The notes under the pieces: model-generated
Told to the model about the DNA's origin: nothing
What the model saw: only the letters and a program-made list of their open reading frames with translations
Databases searched by the model: none
Program-made: the position numbers and the translations under genes
In this document: one piece after another, positions 7,701-15,774 of the stretch
How positions within the stretch are numbered: the first letter of the stretch is position 1
Layout: each line of letters opens with the position of its first letter
Source: an uncultured Lachnospiraceae bacterium
GTDB lineage: Bacteria; Bacillota; Clostridia; Lachnospirales; Lachnospiraceae
Assembly (NCBI GenBank): GCA_947576945.1
Contig: CANPTH010000042.1
Coordinates: 1-35,764 of the forward strand
DNA length: 35,764 nt
Reading direction: 5' to 3'

Positions 7701-10700
7701 TCCATCGAAGTACGAGGAAAGGATGTAACAAAGCTGGCATTTTCCGGAACGCCGATCGCCTTCTTACGGGAAGGAGATACCTGTCGGCTTCCGGTCGATG
7801 TATCAGGGGCCTATCTGGAGGGATATTGGGGAAGCAACGGCAGAAAATATACCGGAATGTATCAGCAAGGGGGAAACTGGCAGTCTTCGGACGAGAAGGT
7901 TGTTGATGTGGATTCCATGGGTAAAGTGACTGCTTTGGGGAAAGGAACGGCGCAGATCAGCATAAGCGTGGGCACGCAGTCGGTTTCCGCCACGATTAGG
8001 GTTTACGGAAAAGACGAGAACCCTCCGATTACGGTAAAATCACCCATTAATACGACCTATAAAGTCCGGCAGGATATTGATCTTAAAGGCGGTACGGTCA
8101 CATACAACGCTGGCAGCCAGACGAAAACAGAGGATTTGACAGAGGATATGATCAGTGGTTTTGATTCCTCAAAGCCTGGCATTTGCAAGGTGAATGTTAC
8201 TGTTGGCGGTTATATGGCGAGCTTTGAGACGCTGATCGTGGAAGAGCCAAAACTGAAGGCGTCAGCCGGGCAGAAGCTTAGCGAGATCGATCTGCCGCAG
8301 AATACGTATGGAACTTATACATGGCAGGATGCCGGGAAGGTTGTCGGAACAACGGGCGTTTACACTTTTGCGGCAGTATTTACACCGAATGATACCATGA
8401 AATTCCAGAAGCTTACGGATATACAGGTGCAGGTAACTGTGCAGGAGACGTTTGGAGATGATATCTTGGTCGCTTTTAAGGCAAACCGATTTATCTACAA
8501 CGGCACATTCCAGGAGCCGAAGGTCGTCGTGCGGTCGTCGGGCGCCGTTCTGAAAGAAGGACAGGATTATGTGCTGGCCTATGAAAATAACAGGAACGTG
8601 GGTACGGCAGCAGTAATAGTGAATGGTGTTGGCGGTTATTCAGGGGAAATCCGCAGAGAGTTTGAGATTTTGCCTGCCACGGTGCGGATTCAGGCGAAGG
8701 ATGTGACGATTCTGGTAGGTGCAGCCCTTCCGGCCAATAGTGAATATACATACGAAACAAGCGGACTTGTGGGAACGGACAGTCTGTTGACAGAGCCTGT
8801 GATTTCCTGTGCCGTGGTGGATACGGATAAAGCGGGACGGTATGATATCGTTCCTTCCGGGGCTGATGCGGGTGCAAATTATACGATCACTTATGGGAAC
8901 GGCAGGCTGACTGTGGCGAGCGAATATGTTTCCTGGATGGTGAGTTTTGATATGCAGGGCCATGGTACAGCGCCCGCAGCACAGTCAGATGTGAAAGCGG
9001 GAGGGACGGTGGAGAAACCGGCAGATCCGTCAGCCGACGGATACCGCTTTGACGGTTGGTACTGTGACGCCGCATGTACGCAGGCGTGGGATTTTGACGA
9101 GGATATCGTGCAGGCGGATTTAACGCTGTATGCAAAGTGGCTTGAAGAAAGCATCGTGGACGGCGGCTTTGCCTGTCAGGAGATTATTGACGCTGATTAT
9201 ACCGGAAAGGCCTGCCGACCTGCAGTTACTGTGTATGACGGAGACATACTGTTAAAATCCGGCAGGGATTACCAGATTAAATATTACAATAATATTAATG
9301 CCAATAAAGATGATGTGATGAAAAAAGGAAATGGTGCAGGGGCCGATTTTAATGCGGAACTTCCTTATGTTGAGATCATCGGTAAAGGCAACTATACGGA
9401 TAAGATTAAGGATGGGAACAAAGACACCGTCAAAGTGAATTTCAATATTCTGCGGGCGTCGATTGGAGACGGTACGGAGACGGCTGCAGCGGGAGTCACT
9501 TTGCGGGTATCGGATCAGATTGCGACAGCAAAGAGGATCCAGAAACCGTTTTCTTCCATTAAATATGTCAAAGGAATGAAGCGGGATGTGGATTTCAGGC
9601 TGCGCCTGGTGGCAGAAAATGTCCGGGACGAGGCGGGAAATATCCTTCCAGAAGGTACGGAGCTTGCGAATGCGGAAATTCCGAAAGAGTATGAAGGCGA
9701 GTTTCAATTGATCGTTGAGGGGATCGGCAATTACACGGGAACCATCCAAAAACCCATTTATGTGACGGATAAGGCGCATCTGATGAAAAACGCTACGATC
9801 ACGATCGGCAGGGATCTGAAGAATGTAGTATTTGCGGGTGAGGCGGTGGAGCTGACCCCGTCGGAGAAAAACTCGGCAGATACATTTACTGTGAAATATG
9901 GGAATACGTTCCTGAAACCGATACGAGATTATACGGTAAGTTACCGTAATAATGATAAAGCCGGCAAGGCGGAACTTATTATAACAGGGAACGGGGAGTA
10001 TGTCGGGATAAAGACTGCCACGTTTAATGTGAAAGGCAGGACTTTTTCAAAGAAAACGGTTCAGGTGAGCGGCTTGGAGGACAGGGTGTATACGGGCAGA
10101 ACACAAACGCAGAATGGTGTGGCACTGACTTACGGCATGAAGGACGAGGCGCCCAAAACGCTGCAGTATGGAACAGATTACACCATAACCTATACCAAAA
10201 ACAGGAATAAAGGCAAGGTCACCATGACTTTTAAGGGCATGGAGCAGGCGGGTTACAGCGGCAGCTTTAAGAAAACCTTCATGATTACAGCGGCTGATAT
10301 TGCGGATACGGAGCTGGTAAAACGCGCAGAATCCATGGACAGCATGACCTTCCCTTACTGTAAAGCAGGAGTGAAGCCCGTGGAAGAGATTGTTCTCACA
10401 AATAAAGAAGGTTTTGTTCTGCAAAACGGCAAGGATTATACGCTTAAATATCAAAACAATAAGGCGGTGGATTCTGCCTCCACAAAGAAGCCGCCTACGG
10501 TCACGGTGCAGGGAAGAGGCAATTATGCCGGCCGGTTTGATGTGGCTTTCCAGATCACGAAACGCGGTCTGAAACAGGCTGTTGACGACGGCAGCATCCG
10601 GACTCAGATGTTGTCTGTGGCTTATAATCCGAGCAGGGCGGAGGATTACGTGTATAAACCCGCAGTGAAGCTGAAGGATGGCGGAATTGCATTGCGCGAA

Positions 10701-11192
10701 GGTACGGACTATGAAATCGAATACCGGAACAGTACGCAGGCGGATTACAAAACGTATCTGGAAGCATACCGGAATGCAGTTATGAACGGGACGGCAGATG
10801 CCGATTCTGACGAAAGACTGCAGACGTTGATGCCGGCAGCTGTCATAAAGGCGAAAGAAGGAAGCGGCTATGAGGCGGACGGTGAGATTGTCGTGCCGCT
10901 GCCAATCTATCTGACGAAGCTGACAAAGAGTAATTTACAGATTACCGTGGCAGAGGCGGTATACACGGGGAGTCAGGTTACGCCTGTGGTGACGGTTCGT
11001 GATACTGTCAGTGAAAAAACGTTTGTGGAGGGAAAAGATTATACGCTGACTTATGGTACAAACATCAAATCCGGGAAAAACAAGGGCAGTGTGACGATTA
11101 TGGGAACTGCGCCGGAATACGGCGGGAGTGTGACGGTAAAGTTCGAGATTATGAAAAAAGAAATTGTGTACCAGACTTTGGCGGAGTTTTAA
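4716..11192 (+). CDS. Giant secreted protein with transglutaminase-like, CAP-like and Ig/InlB-type repeats
   Basis: The 2158-residue protein begins with a signal peptide (about 1-31). An acidic Glu/Gln low-complexity repeat region follows (47-140), ending in two VSGND motifs. A transglutaminase-like core shows a Cys-His-Asp triad at C336 (AVCEGYA), H366 (AHAWN) and D381 (YHVDTTW). Then come an InlB-type repeat (about 727-798), a CAP/SCP-like domain (about 833-981), a Big_2-like domain (about 995-1098), Ig-like segments, a second InlB-type repeat (1408-1475), and many beta repeats of the pattern YTG...P.V.V...L..G.DY...Y.NN. The CAP part lacks the usual histidines (WDSWRPNG where SHTRP-type sequence is common). 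No LPXTG motif or C-terminal membrane anchor is present, so it is probably released or bound through its repeats. Role unknown; cell-surface or peptidoglycan crosslink processing is a guess. Confidence 0.9.
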   Translation: MKSGRGILAAILSAVLVLSSVQFPAGVSHAEELVQTVQEEENAQEASGQPQGEEQKQEDSGQSQEEEQKQEDSGQSQEEEQKQEDSGQPQEEEQKQEDSEQPQEEEEQEDSGQSQEEEEEQEDSGQFQEDQKEESAEEQQTQDEQVSGNDLQVSGNDIAAVSEQEIWVEAEIEGAYQFGDMPLAGDGIAAYSYTAHSDREIMDYLYTQMKARAAVVNVAGYHMSVEQMERVVAGVLNEHPDLYYVESSYSRGEAGDAVTNLAFSYNDTADAVKWQQSVDAAMATVKPGMSDLQKAIVLHDYLVVNCEYDYENYVAGTIPKESYSTYGVFINGRAVCEGYALSYQYLMELVGIECYMVSGDTSAGAHAWNMIKLDGEYYHVDTTWDDPVPDRLGGPKHEYMFRSDENIDTATGSSSRHFDWQVYRGNEVMDCQATDTRYDRAFWRYASSPLVFDGDDCYYVGLQNTLNKANLSAISDEGTKILSIKLWPSWGDCSGLFQYNNRLYYNDKSSIYSVAMDGTDQRTEFTADTTESHVYGCTLRQGKVLYFWGERGVQGEVLEADIRIEPSVVEEKALNLENLTEQYITVEDTIVSSAAEGKPKLLIFYRYPVYAYEEAGDIRTMKEISGRISEFVGVDIYAIETSGKDKAGVNSCQWKYGCEEMVFSYAVGSDNGDSMWDYVHTAGLTGNISYPVIAYIDADNRLQHVTRAYVPAYTVRRNLEKYCNYQDTYRITYILSGGKNNSANPSFYTQDDTVITLQDPVKEGYQFEGWYTDAAYTVSVKQIYGEAKSDITLYAKWKPIPDVEAAVDQTLTEGNVLIGISGAYYTETAEKILGRLNEIRMEACREGVPNPANPDQPLSLDDYVPFQWSAELEAIARLRAAEVAALWDSWRPNGDTWESVVTRSGDRSSRELLEWNCEGLLACIEQWYGGKNDWANQTVGDEVFTYSSIIDPSYRSVGMSAFRLSDSSRYGVTLEFSDKTNMSTRKDISAGDCVQSIEVRGKDVTKLAFSGTPIAFLREGDTCRLPVDVSGAYLEGYWGSNGRKYTGMYQQGGNWQSSDEKVVDVDSMGKVTALGKGTAQISISVGTQSVSATIRVYGKDENPPITVKSPINTTYKVRQDIDLKGGTVTYNAGSQTKTEDLTEDMISGFDSSKPGICKVNVTVGGYMASFETLIVEEPKLKASAGQKLSEIDLPQNTYGTYTWQDAGKVVGTTGVYTFAAVFTPNDTMKFQKLTDIQVQVTVQETFGDDILVAFKANRFIYNGTFQEPKVVVRSSGAVLKEGQDYVLAYENNRNVGTAAVIVNGVGGYSGEIRREFEILPATVRIQAKDVTILVGAALPANSEYTYETSGLVGTDSLLTEPVISCAVVDTDKAGRYDIVPSGADAGANYTITYGNGRLTVASEYVSWMVSFDMQGHGTAPAAQSDVKAGGTVEKPADPSADGYRFDGWYCDAACTQAWDFDEDIVQADLTLYAKWLEESIVDGGFACQEIIDADYTGKACRPAVTVYDGDILLKSGRDYQIKYYNNINANKDDVMKKGNGAGADFNAELPYVEIIGKGNYTDKIKDGNKDTVKVNFNILRASIGDGTETAAAGVTLRVSDQIATAKRIQKPFSSIKYVKGMKRDVDFRLRLVAENVRDEAGNILPEGTELANAEIPKEYEGEFQLIVEGIGNYTGTIQKPIYVTDKAHLMKNATITIGRDLKNVVFAGEAVELTPSEKNSADTFTVKYGNTFLKPIRDYTVSYRNNDKAGKAELIITGNGEYVGIKTATFNVKGRTFSKKTVQVSGLEDRVYTGRTQTQNGVALTYGMKDEAPKTLQYGTDYTITYTKNRNKGKVTMTFKGMEQAGYSGSFKKTFMITAADIADTELVKRAESMDSMTFPYCKAGVKPVEEIVLTNKEGFVLQNGKDYTLKYQNNKAVDSASTKKPPTVTVQGRGNYAGRFDVAFQITKRGLKQAVDDGSIRTQMLSVAYNPSRAEDYVYKPAVKLKDGGIALREGTDYEIEYRNSTQADYKTYLEAYRNAVMNGTADADSDERLQTLMPAAVIKAKEGSGYEADGEIVVPLPIYLTKLTKSNLQITVAEAVYTGSQVTPVVTVRDTVSEKTFVEGKDYTLTYGTNIKSGKNKGSVTIMGTAPEYGGSVTVKFEIMKKEIVYQTLAEF
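4854..5108 (+). repeat. In-frame tandem repeats of about 39 bases encoding Glu/Gln-rich units
   Basis: Seven units of about 13 residues follow the pattern SGQ(S/P)QEEEQKQED; the fifth is shortened and later units drift. Near-identity of the middle units at the DNA level points to recent expansion by slippage or recombination, so the copy number probably varies between strains. The region would form a flexible acidic spacer after the signal peptide. Confidence 0.85.
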
Positions 11193-11195
11193 ATA

Positions 11196-11242
11196 AATTC
11201 CCGCGCAGGCGCCGGTGTCGGAAAACTGCGCGGGATTTATTA
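11196..11242. terminator. Bidirectional terminator between the giant protein gene and mecA
   Basis: TCCCGCGCAG (11199-11208) pairs perfectly with CTGCGCGGGA (11226-11235). The stem is flanked by AAATAAAT on one side and TTTATTAT on the other, so it can stop transcription from both converging genes. Confidence 0.8.
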
Positions 11243-11303
11243 TGTGCGTTGCATATATGGATCGACGAAAAACGCAGAAGCGAAGCAGACCAGCCGGCCG
11301 GCC

Positions 11304-12086
11304 CTAAATCTGCGCCAATGACTTAAGCGCGTTATCACGGATCAGTGGTTCGAAGTGCTCTTCCAGATAGGCTCTGGCGGCATTCACGGACTTCTCGGGT
11401 TTGCCGTACTCCGAGATCAGATTGCAGATGCGGTTGAAGTCGGATGCACTCTGGCCCGCGGAATTGATCAACAGAAGATAGGAACCACTTTTCTCGTCCT
11501 TATACAATGTGTTAGAACCCTGGTAAATGGCAGAAGCCACATGAGCCAGCCGGGTTACGTTATTCAGAGAGCCGAAGGTAAACAGCTGACAGGAAATCTG
11601 CTGAACCGGGTTTTTCTCCGTACCGGCCTGCTGACTGCTGTCTGTGTCGGTGGAAGGCGTCTGTTTGGATTTGGAGGATGCTTTCGGTGCGTCAGTGTCG
11701 CTCATCTTCCGCAGCATATTCAGGACTTCATCGGCGCCTTCCGAAAAGACATCCATCAGTTCGTCGCTGTCTTCATTGAGCTCGTCATCTTCGTGGACCG
11801 AAGGGGCAAATTTCGAGAAACGCGTGTCCAGTTCTTCCGGATCTTCCACTTTGGTGATGATCAGCACGATACACTCCGAATTTAAAGGAATCGCTTCGAT
11901 CATAAGAGGAATATCTTCGGCTTCAAAGCCGCATTCGAAAGCAGCCTGGCGCATCATGTCGCGGAACAGAGTCTTGGCCTTCTCCGTACCATAAGCCAAT
12001 TCGCTGATTTTCAATTCCCGGGTTGCCAGATCCTCCCTGGTCAGGGTGCAGCGGATCTGATGCTCGTTTACTTTTTCTATTTTCAT
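11304..12086 (-). CDS. mecA: MecA-family adaptor protein
   Basis: The 260-residue protein has the MecA layout. An N-terminal substrate-binding domain (about 1-85) opens MKIEKVNEHQIRCTLTREDL. A long acidic and low-complexity linker follows (about 90-165, rich in D, E, S and T). A C-terminal domain (about 167-260) contains the FGSLNNVTRLA segment typical of ClpC-binding MecA domains. In Bacillus, MecA delivers targets such as ComK to the ClpC/ClpP protease; the targets here are unknown. The start is the only one that keeps the family N-terminus; AAGGA lies about 12 bases upstream. It converges with the giant protein gene and its upstream region faces the 12.3 kb RNA candidate. Confidence 0.85.
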   Translation of the reverse strand: MKIEKVNEHQIRCTLTREDLATRELKISELAYGTEKAKTLFRDMMRQAAFECGFEAEDIPLMIEAIPLNSECIVLIITKVEDPEELDTRFSKFAPSVHEDDELNEDSDELMDVFSEGADEVLNMLRKMSDTDAPKASSKSKQTPSTDTDSSQQAGTEKNPVQQISCQLFTFGSLNNVTRLAHVASAIYQGSNTLYKDEKSGSYLLLINSAGQSASDFNRICNLISEYGKPEKSVNAARAYLEEHFEPLIRDNALKSLAQI

Positions 12087-12208
12087 TTGATGATCACATC
12101 CTTCTCAACTATAGAATAAATTCTCTTACAAAAACTATCTGTTGTACGACGGCCGTAGAACCTGCGGCTGGCGCATTGTTTTCCTGTTTCCCCGTCAGAT
12201 ACATGTAT

Positions 12209-12235
12209 CTTATACTTTACGCTAATTTTAGTCAA
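12209..12235 (-). promoter_or_regulatory. Candidate promoter of mecA
   Basis: On the minus strand TTGACT (12235-12230) is followed after 15 bases by TATAAG (12214-12209). The -35 box is good, but the spacer is shorter than the usual 17, so this is only a candidate. Confidence 0.35.
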
Positions 12236-12282
12236 TAGTGTACATAAAGTGTTTAAAAATTTTTAATATTTTTAGAATTTAC

Positions 12283-12311
12283 TTGCTTTTTTGTCAGATT
12301 ATGCCTATAAT
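12283..12311 (+). promoter_or_regulatory. Strong promoter driving the gene-poor gap
   Basis: TTGCTT (12283-12288), exactly 17 bases, then a perfect TATAAT (12306-12311). The predicted start, A12318, coincides with the first base of a stem that closes about 145 bases later. No protein gene follows, so the promoter probably serves a non-coding RNA. Confidence 0.7.
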
Positions 12312-12317
12312 CAAACT

Positions 12318-12467
12318 ACAAGATGTCTCCGGATAATCGGCAGCGGAAGGAGGCATAGCATAAAATTTCATAAATAACATCTTTTTCTCCTGTCGTTTTT
12401 GTATCATTCGATCGAAGGAGAAAGTCTTATAGGCGATGTGCCTGGTCGTGAACCATATCTTGTTTCT
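12318..12467 (+). ncRNA. Candidate non-coding RNA with a 6S-like overall shape
   Basis: The predicted transcript starts with ACAAGAT (12318-12324), which pairs with ATCTTGT (12457-12463), closing the whole molecule; T-rich sequence follows. Inside, AGGCA (12351-12355) pairs with TGCCT (12439-12443), and TTTCTCCT (12384-12391) with AGGAGAAA (12416-12423), leaving large internal bubbles. A rod with a closing stem, an open middle and an apical stem is the layout of 6S RNA, but no diagnostic sequence was recognised and it is shorter than most 6S RNAs. Support comes from the promoter, the closing stem placed exactly at the predicted start, and the lack of a protein gene. Confidence 0.5.
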
Positions 12468-12787
12468 TTCTATATTTCACAATTATAATTCACAAGGAAT
12501 GAGTAGGTTATACAGTTATTTAATATATTTTTGCATGTCTGGGATATCTTGGAAATGATTCGGCGCTCTATATATCTTATGCAGTTAGTATATCACGATG
12601 CTCTTTTTGGCAGACTAATTTCAGGATGATACCGATCGCAGGTGCGAAAATGCGAATGGGTTGCAAAGCAAAGGACTGTGCATGCTCTGAGGAAGTTCCC
12701 GCTTCATGAAATAATATGAGCAGATACTGCAAGCGTCTGCGGTCGGTTGCGCAGATATTATGGGGTTTGAAGAAACATTTCTATCTG

Positions 12788-12823
12788 TTTCCGCGTCATA
12801 CCGCAGATGTTATGACGCGGGAA
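12788..12823 (+). other. Strong hairpin in the gene-poor gap
   Basis: CCGCGTCATA (12791-12800) pairs perfectly with TATGACGCGG (12811-12820) around a 10-base loop, with a few extra flanking pairs. There is no T run. The loop contains GCAGATGTTATG-like sequence that also occurs in similar form at about 12750-12761. Confidence 0.5.
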
Positions 12824-12954
12824 GACAAAAATGTAACGCTGCTAAGATAAGGGAGGCGCTGCGGCCGCAGGAAGAGCCGTTTACCGGAAAAGGAGACAGG
12901 AATATTTGTATAGATAATTTCAGAGCATTATATATGGTAAGAATGTTGAGAGAA

Positions 12955-12991
12955 GAGGGTGTGGCTGGAGGAAGACCACGGCCCTTTTTTT
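12955..12991 (+). terminator. Orphan rho-independent terminator
   Basis: GGGTGTGG (12957-12964) pairs with CCACGGCCC (12976-12984; one bulged base and a G-T pair), followed by seven T residues (12985-12991). No protein gene lies upstream on this strand within the gap, which supports a non-coding transcript ending here. Confidence 0.7.
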
Positions 12992-13074
12992 GCGGAGTCC
13001 TGCCTGAGGCAGGTATCAGATGTCTGAAAAATCGCGTGTAATGCAGGTTCCTGCTGAAAAATGTCAAAATAGTA

Positions 13075-13103
13075 ATGACTGTAAGGAAATAGTTTGTTAT
13101 AAT
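13075..13103 (+). promoter_or_regulatory. Promoter of the GH18 gene cluster
   Basis: TATAAT (13098-13103) is preceded at 17 bases by ATGACT (13075-13080), a weak -35 box. The 17-base string GTTACCCTCAGTGAACA, shared with 2836-2852, lies at 13110-13126, at the start of the leader. The ribosome binding site AGGAG is about 9 bases ahead of the ATG at 13193. Confidence 0.5.
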
Positions 13104-13192
13104 TATAACGTTACCCTCAGTGAACAAAGGAATACACGCCCTGAACCATGATATTTGAGCGGTAGGATTAACTATTAAAAGGAGCAGGATAG

Positions 13193-14884
13193 ATGAAGAA
13201 AATAATCCCGATATTGATCGCACTCTTTCTTATTATCGTGATCGCGGTGATCGGAGTGGGATCGAAGCTGATAGAGAAATATTCTTATTCTAAAGAACGG
13301 GCGGATCTGACGGCATATTTTGATGTCAGGGACGAGGGAGACGTGCCTGTTATTCTGCAGGATGAACGGATCGAGGAGCATGCCAGGCTGATTGACGGTG
13401 TATGCTATTTTGATCTTGCCATGGTGCATCAATATTTCAACGACAGATTTTATGAGGATAAGAAGGAAGGCCTGCTGCTTTACACGCTGCCGGATGCCAT
13501 CGTAAGCACGGCGATCGGTACGCAGACGGTGGCAAGAGGAGGAGAAGAAAGCAGCCGGGATTATGTCATTGCCAGATACGAGGGGGAGCATTTGTATGTG
13601 GCGGCAGATTATGTGAAAGAGTATTCCAACTTTTCTTATGAACTGTATACGGAACCGCACCGTATGCAGGTCTATACGGAGTGGAATGCCCGCCAGACGG
13701 CCACTGTCCTGAAGGATACGCAGGTGCGCTATCAGGGCGGCGTCAAGAGCGATGTCCTGACAGAGGTCTCTAAGGGGACGGAGGTGATCGTCCTGGAAGA
13801 GATGGAGAATTGGAGTAAAGTCAAGGCGGAAGGCGCTTTCATCGGATATGTGGAGAATAAAAGACTCAGTGAGCAGACTACGGTGGAACCGACACCGGTG
13901 ACGGACTATACGGAACCCGTGTACACGTCAAACACCCGGGATCATAAGATTAATCTGGCCTGGCATGTGGTGGCGGGAATGGCAGGCAATGATACGCTGG
14001 TTCCGTTGATGCAGGGTACGAAGAGCATTAATGTGGTATCTCCTACCTGGTTTGCGCTGAGCGATAACGCCGGCAATTTTACCAGCTTTGCGTCGGAGAA
14101 TTATGTGGGAACGGCGCATGATATGGGGCTGGAAGTGTGGGGACTGATCGATAATTTCAGCCATGAGGGCATCGATACTTATGAAGTGCTGGCGGGACTG
14201 AGCACCAGACAGCATCTGATTAACGGTCTGATCGATACGGCCCTGCAGTACAAGCTGGACGGAATTAATATAGATTTTGAGAATATCAGTCTGGATGCCG
14301 GAGAACCTTTCATTGAATTCATAAGAGAATTGTCGATTCCCTGCAGGGAGCATGGGATCGTGCTTTCGGTGGATAACTATGTACCGATGGGCTATACGGA
14401 TCATTATGACAGGGAAGAGCAGGGTGTGGTGGCGGATTACGTCATTATCATGGGCTATGACGAGCACCACAGAGGCAGCGATACCGCGGGTTCAGTGGCG
14501 TCTATTGATTTCGTAGAAAAGGGAATCGCAGACACCGTGGCACAGGTGCCTGCGCATAAAGTGATCAATGCGATCCCGTTCTATACGAGAATATGGGAGA
14601 CCAAGGGGACCACGGTCGAAAGCCAGGCGGTAGGCATCGAGACGGCCAAACAGTATCTGGCGGATCACGGTATTGTTACGGTATGGGATGAGAAGACGTG
14701 TCAGAATTATGGAGAATATCAGTCCGGTGACAGTTATTATCAGGTCTGGATGGAGGACGAGGAATCGATCCGTGTGAAATTAAACATTATGACCAAGTAT
14801 CAGATCGCAGGCGTGGCAGAGTGGCAGCTTGCCTTTGCCGTGGATTCCGTCTGGGATGTGATCGAAGAGTATATGAATCAATGA
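13193..14884 (+). CDS. Membrane-anchored GH18 glycosidase with SH3-like domain
   Basis: The 563-residue protein has an N-terminal membrane anchor or uncleaved signal (about 4-25). An amine-oxidase-N-like segment follows (about 45-150), with VPVILQDERI and a later LLLYTLP...IG pattern. Next come an SH3-like domain (about 164-226) and a GH18 barrel. The GH18 signature DGINIDFE is at D356-E363; E363 is the expected acid catalyst, and YDEHH and the closing AEWQLAF strand fit the fold. Relatives such as YaaH/SleL and YdhD act on peptidoglycan N-acetylglucosamine, often of the spore cortex. The cwlD-like gene 7 bases downstream points to the same wall-related role. It is the first gene of the cluster that runs to 18560. 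Confidence 0.88.
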   Translation: MKKIIPILIALFLIIVIAVIGVGSKLIEKYSYSKERADLTAYFDVRDEGDVPVILQDERIEEHARLIDGVCYFDLAMVHQYFNDRFYEDKKEGLLLYTLPDAIVSTAIGTQTVARGGEESSRDYVIARYEGEHLYVAADYVKEYSNFSYELYTEPHRMQVYTEWNARQTATVLKDTQVRYQGGVKSDVLTEVSKGTEVIVLEEMENWSKVKAEGAFIGYVENKRLSEQTTVEPTPVTDYTEPVYTSNTRDHKINLAWHVVAGMAGNDTLVPLMQGTKSINVVSPTWFALSDNAGNFTSFASENYVGTAHDMGLEVWGLIDNFSHEGIDTYEVLAGLSTRQHLINGLIDTALQYKLDGINIDFENISLDAGEPFIEFIRELSIPCREHGIVLSVDNYVPMGYTDHYDREEQGVVADYVIIMGYDEHHRGSDTAGSVASIDFVEKGIADTVAQVPAHKVINAIPFYTRIWETKGTTVESQAVGIETAKQYLADHGIVTVWDEKTCQNYGEYQSGDSYYQVWMEDEESIRVKLNIMTKYQIAGVAEWQLAFAVDSVWDVIEEYMNQ

Positions 14885-14891
14885 TGCGGTA

Positions 14892-15692
14892 ATGGACTGC
14901 ATTTTTCCGGAGGATCATTCATATGCATTTATAAAGGCAGTTGCGTTTAGGAATGGGTATGAAGATATGAAGAGGAGAGAACCGGAAGCGTATGAACGGC
15001 TTGTAAGAACAATACTGCTTGCCTTGATGCTTGTATCAGCCTGTTTTATCGTGCGGGGAGGCGCAAGGATGGCTTCTTCGGGGCAGATCAGGATAAAGCC
15101 GGAGCAGGAGAGGCCGTGTGTGGTTATAGACGCCGGACATGGCGGAGCCGATCCGGGGAAAGTCAGTGTTGATGGGAGCCTGGAGAAAGACATTAACCTG
15201 GTGATCGCGCAGAAGCTGCAGAAATTCCTGCAGATGCAGGATGTGAACGCCGTATTGACCAGGGAATCTGATGACGGTCTGTATGATGCGGATGCCTCCA
15301 ATAAGAAGGTACAGGACATGAAGAACCGTGTGGAACTGATAGAACAGCGGCAGCCGGCGCTGACGGTGAGTATTCATCAGAACAGTTATCATGAAGAGTA
15401 TGTACATGGCGCGCAGGTATTTTACTATGCGAACAGTGATAAGAGTAAGGAGCTGGCGGAAAGGATCCAGCAGGTGATGGCATTCGAACTGGACAGGGAG
15501 AATGCAAGACAGGCCAAAGCAAATGACAGTTATTATCTGCTGAAAAAAACGTCGACACCCATTGTGATTGTGGAGTGTGGATTTTTGTCCAATTATGAGG
15601 AGGCGCAGAAACTGTCTTCGGATCTGTATCAGGAGAAAGTGGCATGGGCGATCCATCTGGCTGTCATGCAGTATCTGAATGAGGAGAAATAG
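14892..15692 (+). CDS. cwlD: N-acetylmuramoyl-L-alanine amidase, CwlD-like
   Basis: The enzyme is an Amidase_3 zinc amidase that cuts the bond between muramic acid and L-alanine. The zinc ligands and catalytic Glu are visible: H83 (DAGHGG), E98 (LEKD), H162 (SIHQN) and E228 (VECGFLSN). A membrane segment lies at about 38-57, so the catalytic part is outside the membrane. Length (266 residues, or about 241 from the ATG at 14967) is close to CwlD, which makes muramic-delta-lactam in the spore cortex together with PdaA. The first ATG has no clear ribosome binding site; the ATG at 14967 is an equally likely start. The gene begins 7 bases after the GH18 stop. Assignment to CwlD rather than another Amidase_3 protein rests on size and context. 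Confidence 0.8.
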   Translation: MDCIFPEDHSYAFIKAVAFRNGYEDMKRREPEAYERLVRTILLALMLVSACFIVRGGARMASSGQIRIKPEQERPCVVIDAGHGGADPGKVSVDGSLEKDINLVIAQKLQKFLQMQDVNAVLTRESDDGLYDADASNKKVQDMKNRVELIEQRQPALTVSIHQNSYHEEYVHGAQVFYYANSDKSKELAERIQQVMAFELDRENARQAKANDSYYLLKKTSTPIVIVECGFLSNYEEAQKLSSDLYQEKVAWAIHLAVMQYLNEEK

Positions 15693-15774
15693 CGTACACC
15701 GCTGCAGATGTTATCGTAACAGCGGCAGAAGGATTGAAGAATGCCAAAACAGATAAAGGAGTCAGGGATAGAAC

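Larger units (their letters stand above)
12087..13192. other. Gene-poor 1.1-kb gap with promoters, hairpins and an orphan terminator
   Basis: No supported protein gene is present; a 93-codon frame at 12760-13041 has no ribosome binding site and runs through a terminator. The gap does hold divergent promoters (12209-12235 and 12283-12311), a foldable RNA candidate (12318-12467), a perfect 10-bp hairpin (12791-12820), a palindrome CTGCGGCCGCAG near 12857, a terminator (12955-12991) and the promoter of the GH18 gene (13075-13103). The pattern suggests one or more non-coding transcripts. Confidence 0.5.

Noticed and set aside
12760..13041. 93-codon frame in the gene-poor gap
   Set aside because: It runs through a clear terminator, has no ribosome binding site and no family features.
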